A stretch of DNA of 64,000 nucleotides from the NCBI RefSeq assembly GCF_014083945.1, contig NZ_CP046444.1, forward strand, positions 1,426,001 to 1,490,000, read 5' to 3'. Under the pieces are notes generated by a model. It searched no databases and was not told where the DNA came from. It was given only the letters and a program-made list of their open reading frames with translations. This DNA is from Granulicella sp. 5B5. GTDB taxonomy: Bacteria; Acidobacteriota; Terriglobia; Terriglobales; Acidobacteriaceae. The position numbers and the translations under genes are program-made. Positions 35,852 through 43,557 of this stretch are shown in pieces. Position 1 is the stretch's first letter, and the number at the start of each line of letters is the position of its first letter.

Positions 35852-37033
35852 TTAGTAGACGTCGAGCTGATAGCGCTTGGCCTTCTTCATGGCTGCGAGG
35901 TACTCGGCTGCATACTCGAGGGTGTTGTTGGCGCCCAGGGCGATGGTGTCGAGCAGGGTGCGCTCGACGTCCTTGGCCATGCGCTCCGCGTCGCCGCAGA
36001 CGTAGAAGTAGGCACCGCTCTCAAGCCATGCCCACAGCTCCGCGGACTTCTCGCGCATGCGGTCCTGCACGTAAACCTTGCGCTGCTGGTCGCGTGAGAA
36101 CGCGGTGTCGAGGCGGGTGAGGAAGCCGTCCTTTTCCATGGACTCGAACTGGTCCTTGTAGAGGTAGTCGGAGACGGAGCGCTGCTCGCCGAAGAAGAGC
36201 CAGTTGTCGCCCTTGTGGCCCATGATCTGGCGGTACTCAAGGTAGGAGCGGAAGGGCGCGATGCCGGTGCCGGGGCCAACCATGATGACCGGTGCGTTGG
36301 TGTCAGCCGGCAGGCGGAAGTTATTGTTCTCGTGCAGGAAGACCGGAACGAGGGAACCGACGGGCATGCGCTCGCCCATGAAGCCGGAGCAGACGCCCTG
36401 GCGGTCCAGATTGTGCGAGTGGTAGCGAACCACGCGGACGGTGGTGTGCACCTGGCCGGGGTGGGCCTCCAGCGCCGACGCGATGGAGTACATGCGCGGG
36501 GTGAGGCGGGCGAGGACCTGGAAGCAGTCCTGTGGAGTCTTAATGAGGCCGGGGAACTCGGTGATGAGGTCGTAGAACTCGCGTCCCCAGACGTACTCTT
36601 CAGCTAGCGCCTTGTTGTCCGGGCCGAGCAGGGCTTTGAGACCCGCAGGTGCGGCATCGCCGGCGATCTTGCCGAGCTGGTTCACGGCGCTGCGAGTGAG
36701 CTTGCCGATGGCGAGACGGCTGGTGATGGCCTCGAGAAAACTGATCTCCACTTTGTAGTGGTCGAGCACACGCTCGTCGCCGGTGTAACCCAGCGCCTTG
36801 AGGACGGACTCCACCTGCGGCTCACGATTGGTCGGGATGACACCGACGGCGTCGCCAGGGAGGTAGCTCATACCCTCTTCCAGCTCAAGCTCTACATGGA
36901 TGGTCTCTTTTTCGGACTCGGGACCGGTGAGCCTGGTGTTGACCAGCACCTTCGATGAATAGGGCTGGTTGCGCGTGTACTTCTGGACGTGTTTCTGGGC
37001 AGTTTCAGTGGGGCTTAAAGTGGTCTCAGTCAT
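35852..37033 (-). CDS. CysJ-like sulfite reductase flavoprotein (FNR domain only)
   Basis: 393 residues from ATG 37033. It contains the connecting/FAD domain (SYLPGDAVGVIPTN; ARLTPRMYSIAS, FAD; GVCSGFMGERMPVG) and the NADPH domain (VIMVGPGTGIAPFRSYLEYR; FFGEQRSVSDYLYKDQ; YVCGDAERMAKDVERTLL) ending in an aromatic Tyr. The N-terminal flavodoxin domain of true CysJ is absent, so electrons would pass from NADPH via FAD to another carrier or directly to a hemoprotein. No cysI adjoins. Assimilatory sulfite reduction is the likeliest role. Confidence 0.87.
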   Translation of the reverse strand: MTETTLSPTETAQKHVQKYTRNQPYSSKVLVNTRLTGPESEKETIHVELELEEGMSYLPGDAVGVIPTNREPQVESVLKALGYTGDERVLDHYKVEISFLEAITSRLAIGKLTRSAVNQLGKIAGDAAPAGLKALLGPDNKALAEEYVWGREFYDLITEFPGLIKTPQDCFQVLARLTPRMYSIASALEAHPGQVHTTVRVVRYHSHNLDRQGVCSGFMGERMPVGSLVPVFLHENNNFRLPADTNAPVIMVGPGTGIAPFRSYLEYRQIMGHKGDNWLFFGEQRSVSDYLYKDQFESMEKDGFLTRLDTAFSRDQQRKVYVQDRMREKSAELWAWLESGAYFYVCGDAERMAKDVERTLLDTIALGANNTLEYAAEYLAAMKKAKRYQLDVY

Positions 37034-37497
37034 GCCACATTTCATTATAGGCGGGTGAAAGCGGGGCAAGACAGGAAAAACAAGGATGGAACCGGATTTG
37101 ATGACTTAGCGGTGCAAAACACGGCCTGGCTGACTATACAGCAGCGCCCACGCTGGTCATGAAAAGGGAAAAGCCAGTGCGGGAGTTGCGGAAAGCGCTA
37201 CAGAGGCTTGGCACAACTCCCCATCGCTGGCGGTGATCCGCTCGCGCCTTCGGCGCATCGCTGCGGTAAAAGCGGAACGCAGAGGGCGCAGTGTAAAAGC
37301 CCGCAGTGGACGCGAAGGAGAACAGGCGACAGCAAAGAAAACGATGAGGTTCAGGCAAGAGCTGTAAGGGCGGTTGGGGGCCAGGAAGGCGCAAAAGGCA
37401 GGAGATGCAAAGGCTTCCTTACGTGGAGGAAGCTTATTTTCAAAAGGGCGCACAGAGGGAGAAGCGGGTGTAGAAGCTATGGGAACGCCCAGCGGAG
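37034..37497. repeat. intergenic region with inverted copy of GCGCCGAAGGCGC-type repeat
   Basis: At 37230-37343, read on the minus strand, the sequence has CTGCGCCCTCTGCG words, CCGCTTTTACCGCAGC and the core GCGCCGAAGGCGC (37256-37244), the same order as at 61971-62060. The rest (37034-37200 and 37344-37497) has no supported gene; short frames there run across the repeat. Confidence 0.7.
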
Positions 37498-37827
37498 CTA
37501 GGCGGGGGTCTCGTCGGAGTGGGAGGTCATACCGGATTTGGCATGGGCCTCACCCGGATTGACGAGGTCGCGAAGCTCCTTGCTCGGCTTGAAGTAGGGG
37601 ACGCGCTTGGCGGGCACCGATACCGACTCGCCGGTCTTGGGGTTGCGCCCAATGCGGGGCTTGCGCTGGCGAGTGCGGAAGCTGCCAAAACCACGGACCT
37701 CCACCTTATCGTTGCCTTTGAGGGCGCTGATGATGGAGTCGAAGAGCGTCTCCACGATGACCTCGCCATCGCGGCGGGTGAGATCGCCCAGAGCGACTAC
37801 TTGGTCGACCAGATCGGCTTTCGTCAT
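37498..37827 (-). CDS. HU/IHF family DNA-binding protein
   Basis: 109 residues. MTKADLVDQVVALGDLTRRDGEVIVETLFDSIISALKGNDKVEVRGFGSFRTRQRKPRIGRNPKTGESVSVPAKRVPYFKPSKEL is a complete HU/IHF domain, in which VRGFGSF and the GRNPKTGE arm bind and bend DNA. The KPRIGRNPKTG arm and C-terminal tail (about 18 residues, HAKSGMTSHSDETPA) are closest to IHF beta. It has a nucleoid-shaping role. A perfect palindrome AGGGTACCCT lies at 37931-37940 about 100 bases upstream. Confidence 0.93.
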   Translation of the reverse strand: MTKADLVDQVVALGDLTRRDGEVIVETLFDSIISALKGNDKVEVRGFGSFRTRQRKPRIGRNPKTGESVSVPAKRVPYFKPSKELRDLVNPGEAHAKSGMTSHSDETPA

Positions 37828-38288
37828 GAAATCTCCTTGAAAGTAGGAACATGCGTACGACTGAGGTTTGGTTTGTTTCGTTTACGCTGCGAAGGAAGAT
37901 CGGACAAACGCATGCTGCTCTGCTTAGTGTAGGGTACCCTGCCTGCCCTAAGCCATGTTCCCGACTTATGGGTGGGACGTGCAGGACTCCGGAAAGGATG
38001 CGTGGCCGGGGTGCGGCTATGTCGTTACCTCTCTCACAATAATCCTCTTAGGGGCGTCTGGGGTAGTCCCAAATGGAGAAGTTGGCAGAAAGTGTGAGAG
38101 CTTCGATACCGACGCGTACCGGAAAGCGGTCAGGGAAAATGTTTTGCGGCTTAAATGGGCTGTCATCGTCTGTAACAGTTAGCGTATTCTTAGGGCGGCT
38201 CACCCGCAGAAGTCCTATGGCTATGACCGCCGGCAGATGTGGCTGGCAGGAGCGGAGTGCGTAGAGCGTTTTTGAGGTTGCTGCAGTT
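37828..38288. other. intergenic region between divergent HU/IHF and GT2 genes
   Basis: 460 bases holding the presumed promoters of both genes. The 10-bp palindrome AGGGTACCCT (37931-37940) is the only clear symmetric site. Short frames exist but show no family resemblance or coding bias. Confidence 0.4.
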
Positions 38289-39113
38289 ATGGCCCATCCG
38301 CGGCTAAGTATTGTGATTCCGGCATATAACGAGAGCGCGCGCATTGAGAGCACTCTGGGGCGGGTGCTGGAGTGTGTGCAGCAGCGAGGCTGGGATGCGG
38401 AGATCCTAGTGGTGGACGATGGTTCGGTGGACGATACAGTGACGATTGTGCGGCGGTGGATGGAGCGTCACGACCGGCTGCACCTGGTACGGAACTGCGG
38501 CAACCGCGGCAAGGGATATTCCGTCCGCAACGGCCTGTTGCAGGCTGCAGGCGAGACCGTGATGTTTACCGACGCGGACTTGTCGGCCCCGATTGAAGAG
38601 GCCGAGCACCTGGTCGCCGCCATCGATAGCGGCGCGGATGTCGCAATCGGGTCGCGCTGGCTGGAGAAGCAGAAGCAGACGATCACCCAGCCGATGTACC
38701 GCCGGTTCTTCGGCAGGTGCTTCAACTGGGTGACGCGCAAGGTGATGGGGCTTCCCTACCGCGATACGCAGTGCGGATTCAAGGCGTTTCGGCGTGAGGC
38801 GGCGCAGACGATCTTCCGGCTGCAGACGATCGAGGGCTGGGGATTTGACCCGGAGATTCTGTTCATCGCGCGCAGGCTGCGCTATCGCATTGAAGAGGTG
38901 CCGGTGACGTGGGGGCACGATGAGCGTACCCGGATCAGCTACCTGAAGGACGGCATGAAGATGCTGGGCGAGATGGCGGAGATCCGGACGAACTCATTGC
39001 GCGGGCGCTACGACGAGGCGATTGCAGCGATGAAGGACACCAGCGGTATGGTGACGCCGCAGGTGGACAGAATCGAGTCGATCGACCATGCGGAGCACGT
39101 CGAAGCGAGGTAG
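38289..39113 (+). CDS. dolichyl-phosphate glucosyltransferase-like GT2 enzyme
   Basis: 274 residues. A GT-A fold family 2 domain: LSIVIPAYNESARIESTL, ILVVDDGSVDDT (first Asp pair), NRGKGYSVRNGLLQAAGETVMFTDADLSAP (DAD), GSRWLEK, DTQCGFKAFRREAA and GWGFDPEILFIAR. This arrangement is that of the ALG5/dolichyl-phosphate beta-glucosyltransferase subgroup. No membrane helices are evident. It probably loads a sugar onto a polyprenyl phosphate for surface glycans. Confidence 0.87.
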   Translation: MAHPRLSIVIPAYNESARIESTLGRVLECVQQRGWDAEILVVDDGSVDDTVTIVRRWMERHDRLHLVRNCGNRGKGYSVRNGLLQAAGETVMFTDADLSAPIEEAEHLVAAIDSGADVAIGSRWLEKQKQTITQPMYRRFFGRCFNWVTRKVMGLPYRDTQCGFKAFRREAAQTIFRLQTIEGWGFDPEILFIARRLRYRIEEVPVTWGHDERTRISYLKDGMKMLGEMAEIRTNSLRGRYDEAIAAMKDTSGMVTPQVDRIESIDHAEHVEAR

Positions 39114-39177
39114 AAGGCGCGGTAAGCGGCTGCCCCCAACAATGCACAGGATGGGGATGACATAAGCTGTTGCATGT

Positions 39178-40092
39178 ATGTTGCGTTCGTTCTTTATCGG
39201 GCTTTCAACGAATAAGCCCTTTCGTGCCTTCTCCGAGCAGTCGGCGATGGGTAAGCGTGTTTCGCGGCGGTTCGTCGCTGGAATGACGGTCGAAGAGTCC
39301 GTTGCCGTGGCGGTGAAGCTGAACGGCGAGGGCATCGATGTGAGCCTCGATTCGCTGGGCGAGAGCGTGACCGAGCGCGCCCAGGTTGAGCACAGCGCGG
39401 CGATCTATCATCAGCTACTCGATGCCATTGCAGAGCGCGGACTGCGCGCCAATGTGAGCGTGAAGCTGACCCAGATGGGCATGGAGATGGACCCGGCCTT
39501 CGCCGAGGCGATCGTCGCCAATATCGTGGAGCATGCCGCGTACATCAAGAGCTTTGTGCGGATCGACATGGAGGGCTCGGAGTACACCGAAGCCACCATC
39601 GCGATGACGGAGCGCATCCATGCGAAGTGCCCTGGGGCGGTGGGGACTGTATTGCAGGCGTATCTGCACCGCACGGCCGCTGACGTGGAGCGGCTAGTGT
39701 CGCAAGGGATTCGCATACGGCTGTGCAAGGGGGCTTACAAGGAGCCCGCGACGATTGCGTTTCCTGAGAAGAGCGCCGTCGATGCGAACTATGTCGCGCT
39801 GATGAAGCGGCTGGTGACGAGCGGCGTCTTCTGCGGTATCGCAACGCATGATGAGGCCATCGTCGACCAGATGCGCGCGTTTGTTGCCAAAGAAGGTGTG
39901 GCGAAGAGTGCGTTCGAGTTCCAGATGCTGTATGGAGTGCGCCGCGACCTGCAGCGCAAGCTGATGGCCGAGGGCTTCGGCGTGCGCTGCTATGTGCCGT
40001 TCGGGACGGAGTGGTACCCGTACTTTATGCGCAGGCTGGCCGAGCGGCCCGCGAACGTGATCTTCCTGGCGAAGAACTTTTTCCGCAGCTAG
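39178..40092 (+). CDS. putB: proline dehydrogenase (monofunctional)
   Basis: 304 residues. FAD-dependent oxidation of proline to pyrroline-5-carboxylate. The beta/alpha barrel motifs are visible: VSLDSLGESV, NVSVKLTQMG, FVRIDMEGSEYT, VLQAYLHRTAADV, IRLCKGAYKEP, GIATHD, FEFQMLYGVRRDLQ, VRCYVPFGTEWYPYFMRRLAERPAN. The C-terminal RxxRR-type substrate-binding helix (MRRLAER) is intact. It lacks the P5C dehydrogenase part of PutA; that partner is elsewhere. The symbol follows the usage for short bacterial forms. Confidence 0.93.
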   Translation: MLRSFFIGLSTNKPFRAFSEQSAMGKRVSRRFVAGMTVEESVAVAVKLNGEGIDVSLDSLGESVTERAQVEHSAAIYHQLLDAIAERGLRANVSVKLTQMGMEMDPAFAEAIVANIVEHAAYIKSFVRIDMEGSEYTEATIAMTERIHAKCPGAVGTVLQAYLHRTAADVERLVSQGIRIRLCKGAYKEPATIAFPEKSAVDANYVALMKRLVTSGVFCGIATHDEAIVDQMRAFVAKEGVAKSAFEFQMLYGVRRDLQRKLMAEGFGVRCYVPFGTEWYPYFMRRLAERPANVIFLAKNFFRS

Positions 40093-40118
40093 ACTTCGGC
40101 TCGTTGAGTTTCGTGGGG

Positions 40119-40781
40119 TTACTGCGGCAGCATGGGCTCGACCGTCATTAGGTGGTTCAGTGCCGAACGCTGTGCGTCGTTCAAGGGGATGCGGCTCATC
40201 GCACCGGCGCGCTGGTCGGGTGGCAGACGGCGGAGTTCGTTGAAGCTGCGGGCCACAACGTGCCTCTGATCCGGCGGCAAAGAGCCAAGCTGCTGCATGG
40301 CTCCGCGCACCTGTCCGCGCTGCTGCAGGCTCAGGCCTTCCATGTGCTCGTTCAGCTTCAGAATCTCGGCGCGACGCGCTGGGTCCATCGCGTTCAACTG
40401 CGCGAGTCGTTCCCGATAGCGCTGCTGCGTCTGCTGGGGCAAGTCGCGGAAACCCGGCTCGTTCCCCAGCGCCTGCTGCTGCTGCATGGGAGTCAGGTTC
40501 CTGTGGGCGTTCATCCACTCGGCCAGGTGCTCGCCCTTTGCGCCGGGCTGGTGGTTGGCACCCATTCCCTGACCGAAGCGGCGGTTTTGTTGAGCGGGAG
40601 GGCGCGGCTGCCGCGCTGCCATACGCGGCTGCATCCGCTGGCCACCTCGCTGATAGTAGCCAACCGGCGCCATCCGTCCAGCCCACGCACGGGCGCGCAT
40701 CCGCTGGCCAGCGGCACCCTGCGGTGCGGCAAGGCACAGCGCGACGATGACACTGAGGGCGGCGAACAATCGGGTTGGCAT
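40119..40781 (-). CDS. DUF3106 domain exported protein
   Basis: 220 residues from the Met at 40781 (MPTRLFAALSVIVALCLAAPQGAAG, signal peptide); earlier Met codons 3-33 bases upstream are possible. A basic glutamine/arginine/glycine-rich middle (about 25-80) leads to a DUF3106 helical domain with repeated LPPDQR, LPQQTQQRYRERLAQLNAMDPARRAEIL and MSRIPLNDAQRSALNHLM. Function unknown. It is the last gene of a minus-strand set after an ECF sigma factor and a zinc-finger anti-sigma protein, so it may be an envelope component of that response. Confidence 0.8.
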   Translation of the reverse strand: MPTRLFAALSVIVALCLAAPQGAAGQRMRARAWAGRMAPVGYYQRGGQRMQPRMAARQPRPPAQQNRRFGQGMGANHQPGAKGEHLAEWMNAHRNLTPMQQQQALGNEPGFRDLPQQTQQRYRERLAQLNAMDPARRAEILKLNEHMEGLSLQQRGQVRGAMQQLGSLPPDQRHVVARSFNELRRLPPDQRAGAMSRIPLNDAQRSALNHLMTVEPMLPQ

Positions 40782-40992
40782 CATCACGTGCATGGTCTGG
40801 CAGGCGGGCGACAAGGGACGGAAAGATGCAGCTCAGAACAAAGCCCTGTGGCCCGCGGGCCCCGGTTTCTACTCTTCTTGTCTCAGACGTTTACCCCATG
40901 ATAGCGAAGAGTTTGCCTCACAGGGGTTGGTTACGACACCAATTTAGGACAGTCTGCCGACGCTATGATCCTCCCAGCTGACAGTGCTGTGA

Positions 40993-41532
40993 CTAGGTTG
41001 TCGGAGGAGTTGAGGTATCGTCCACGCTGGAGCCGGAGTCATCCAGCAACTGGTCCATCTGCTGTAACGCCTGCGCGTTGTTGTCCAGAATCTTGAGGTC
41101 GTTCACTGTGGCGGAAGAAGCGGACGGCTGGTTCGAGGGCTGGTGCTCAAGATAGAGCCCGAAGCTGCCGCCACCGATCAGCATGGCAAACGCCAACGCG
41201 CCGGCAAGCGCAGGACGCAGCCCACGGCCCGTGCTGAAGAGCAGGAACGAGCGCGTCCGCTCCCAGAAGCCCTCAGGGTGCGCGGCCTCCGCCTCGCGGA
41301 GGCGGACATGCAGCTTGGAATCGAAGTAGGCTGAGGGCTCCGGCGCGGTCCATGTGTCCAGCAGATCGAAGGTCGCGCGCAGCTCGTCGAGCTCCTTCGC
41401 GCAGTCCGCACAAGCTGCCAGGTGCGCCTTCATCTCCGGATGCGCGGCGAGAAACGTCTCATCCAGCAGCAGATCCGGCATATGAGTGCGGCATGCCTTG
41501 CAATCGGTGGTGTTCGTCATCGTCTTCATCAC
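40993..41532 (-). CDS. zinc-finger (zf-HC2) anti-sigma factor
   Basis: 179 residues. The zf-HC2 anti-sigma domain has C11/C14 then HPEMKAHLAACADCAKELDELR (H-x3-C-x2-C). A single membrane helix (LRPALAGALAFAMLIGGGSFGLYL, about 104-127) and a Ser/Asp-rich periplasmic tail follow. It would sequester the sigma factor encoded 53 bases upstream on the same strand and release it on an envelope signal. AGGGGGGAAG precedes the start. Confidence 0.87.
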   Translation of the reverse strand: MMKTMTNTTDCKACRTHMPDLLLDETFLAAHPEMKAHLAACADCAKELDELRATFDLLDTWTAPEPSAYFDSKLHVRLREAEAAHPEGFWERTRSFLLFSTGRGLRPALAGALAFAMLIGGGSFGLYLEHQPSNQPSASSATVNDLKILDNNAQALQQMDQLLDDSGSSVDDTSTPPTT

Positions 41533-41585
41533 TTCCCCCCTCTCCGGGTGGTTGCTTCACTTATCTAGACGTTCCTGACAGAGCT

Positions 41586-42524
41586 CTAGACGAAATCTTT
41601 GAGCTTCTCGCGCAGCGTTTGATACGCGCGGAAGAGAAGCGACTTGGTCGCAGATTCAGAGAGCTTCAACACCTCGCCGATCTGCTTGTAGTCCATGCCT
41701 TCGTACTTGTGCATCAGTACGGCGGTCTTCTGCCGCTCCGGGAGCGCCATCACGTGCTGGCGAATGGCCATCATGCGCTCCCGGCGCAGGATGTTCGCCT
41801 CGGCCGACGGCGTCGCATCGGCGACGTCCGGCGTGGTGCCCGTCTCCGCATCCGGCTCATCCAGATAGACGGTTGAGGCGGAGCGTTCGTGGCGTGTATC
41901 GCGAGCGTGGTTCACGCCAAGGTTGGTCGCGATGCGGTACAGCCAGGTGCTGAATCGTGCCTCGGCCCTGTAGGTTTCCCGCGAACGGTATACGCGGAGA
42001 AAGACCTCCTGAGCAAGCTCTTCCGCCACTGCCTGGTTGTGCACCATGCGATACATAAAGTGCACGATCGGCTTGCGGTACTTCTGCAACAGGACATCAA
42101 AAGCGGCCATGTTGCCGGCGCGTAGCTCCAGCATGACCTCGGCATCGGTCAGTAGCGAGAAGTCACCCCGGGCAGCGGCCCGGCGGCGGGCTTCAACCTG
42201 CTCCGGCGTAAGGTCTACCGGGACAGGGGGTTCCGCCTGTCTGGCCGGAAGTGCCGAGGGCCGTCCCTCATACTCCAAAGCGCCGGTATGGAGAGCCAGC
42301 GTACCCATGTCGTCAAGAACCCCATCTTGTCCGTCAGGTTGCGCGGTAGCCTCTATTTTTTCAGCGCTTTCGGCATACTCCTCAGCGACAAAGACTTCAA
42401 CCGACCCCTCTTCCTTCACGCTATCGGAGAACGGCACCTCTCCAGTCCTGGCTGGAGTGTCATCCCGATGCCCCTTACCGGGCTTGGGATTGTTCTCCGC
42501 GCTGGGTTTACGAGAGGTGGGCAT
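41586..42524 (-). CDS. ECF sigma-70 family factor with long N-terminal extension
   Basis: 312 residues from ATG 42524. Residues about 1-125 are acidic, Pro/Ala-rich and probably disordered. Then region 2 (MLELRAGNMAAFDVLLQKYRKPIVHFMYRMVHNQAVAEELAQEVFLRVYRS...FSTWLYRIATNLGVNHAR) and region 4 (LPERQKTAVLMHKYEGMDYKQIGEVLKLSESATKSLLFRAYQTLREKL). ECF factors are normally about 180-200 residues, so the extension is unusual. It directs transcription of its regulon when released by the zf-HC2 protein encoded next. Confidence 0.9.
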   Translation of the reverse strand: MPTSRKPSAENNPKPGKGHRDDTPARTGEVPFSDSVKEEGSVEVFVAEEYAESAEKIEATAQPDGQDGVLDDMGTLALHTGALEYEGRPSALPARQAEPPVPVDLTPEQVEARRRAAARGDFSLLTDAEVMLELRAGNMAAFDVLLQKYRKPIVHFMYRMVHNQAVAEELAQEVFLRVYRSRETYRAEARFSTWLYRIATNLGVNHARDTRHERSASTVYLDEPDAETGTTPDVADATPSAEANILRRERMMAIRQHVMALPERQKTAVLMHKYEGMDYKQIGEVLKLSESATKSLLFRAYQTLREKLKDFV

Positions 42525-42742
42525 TCTTCGAGATTGTACCTGTTTGCACCTTGATAACCCGCCTGCGAAACGGCCGCTCAACCGAATGCAGACGGATACC
42601 GCAGGCTGCCGGTTGGATGGCGCACAGCGCGCAAGGGTGGTATCCTTGAAGCAGTTGGAGCCGTGAGGTGGGATGCGCGGTCGGCCAATGCCCCGGATCA
42701 TGGGATCGGCCACCTGCCAGCAGATGGAAGAAACCGCCGGAT

Positions 42743-42817
42743 GGGCGCATAACTCAGCGGTAGAGTGCCACCTTCACACGGTGGAAGTCGTAGGTTCGAA
42801 TCCTGCTGTGCCCACCA
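42743..42817 (+). tRNA. tRNA-Val(CAC)
   Basis: Acceptor GGGCGCA (42743-42749) pairs with TGTGCCC (42807-42813); ACCA is encoded (42814-42817). The anticodon arm CCACC-TTCACAC-GGTGG gives anticodon CAC, reading GUG. T arm GTAGGTTCGAATCCTGC is intact. An integrase remnant starts 63 bases beyond the 3' end, so this tRNA probably served as an attachment site. Confidence 0.95.
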
Positions 42818-42879
42818 AATAAATCGATACCTTATAGAAAATTGGCGCAAGAACGCGATACGCCGAAAGTACGCTGGTT

Positions 42880-43225
42880 CTATGCAGCGGTCTTTTCGCT
42901 CCTTTCTTGCGCTGCCGCCGGGCGATTCATGAGTACATCTACAACCCGGCTCTGTGCGTCGCGCTTCGCCGTCGTGATTGCCCTCGTGTAGACATTCATG
43001 GTCGTCTGGAAGTTCGCATGGCGCATCAGGTTCCTGCACCACCTTCACACCTTCGCCATTCCCCTGATAGGAGTGCCGAGTAGGTGTGTCGGAAGTATGC
43101 CAGCCAATGCGCCTCTGCGCTTCGTGATCTTCGCCTTTTTTGCAGCAGGCTCCAAGAAACGGGTCAACAGGGTGTTTGCCCATGGAGGCATCTTCCATGC
43201 CATCCAGTCACTTGCGAAGATCCCC
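42880..43225 (-). pseudogene. decayed tyrosine recombinase (phage-type integrase), C-terminal part
   Basis: On the minus strand, in three frames, the conserved end of an integrase can be followed: IFASDWMAWKMPPWANTLL, TRFLEPAAKKAKITKR, then IGWHT, FRHTYSALLSG in the next frame, NGEGVKVVQE in the earlier frame again, LMRHANFQTTMNVYTRAI and KRDAQSRVVDVLMNRP to the stop at 42880. The HxxR (HTFRH) and catalytic tyrosine (NVYT) are recognisable, but at least three frameshifts separate the blocks and the N-terminal catalytic arginine region is missing. It sits directly after tRNA-Val, the usual place for such integrases. Confidence 0.8.
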
Positions 43226-43557
43226 TCGGCAATGCATCAACCTGAACTTTTGAGACTGCTTCCGGTTCGCCTATCACATTGACTTCATCGGAGCGTTGGC
43301 TTCTAGGCACGCTGAACATAGCTGTGCGTTATATCGGCGCTTCATACTATGCAGCATCACCTTTTTATTTCTCTTTCTCATTGCTTTTCAACTGGAGTGA
43401 TGTATAAAGTTTGCAAGCAAGAACACAAGTCCGTAGATGTTGTATCGGTGCTGCTAAATTCAGGGCACGCTTTCCTCTTCACCTGAGAAGTTGTTTCGCG
43501 ATGTTGTCGACAGTTTTGTCTTGACCTGTTGCCACAACGCTCGCGACATGAGGAAGT
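43226..43557. other. AT-richer spacer upstream of tyrosinase cassette
   Basis: About 330 bases, clearly richer in A and T than the surroundings (for example 43351-43400), with no supported gene. The promoter of the tyrosinase cassette should lie here. AGGAAG precedes the tyrosinase ATG. Confidence 0.4.

Noticed and set aside
37851-38182. Small open frames between the HU/IHF and GT2 genes
   Set aside because: No ribosome sites of note, no family resemblance and no coding bias.
42698-43198. Minus-strand open frame across tRNA-Val and the integrase remnant
   Set aside because: It reads through the tRNA (giving QQDSNLRLP-like sequence) and only parts of it match integrase; it is not an intact gene.
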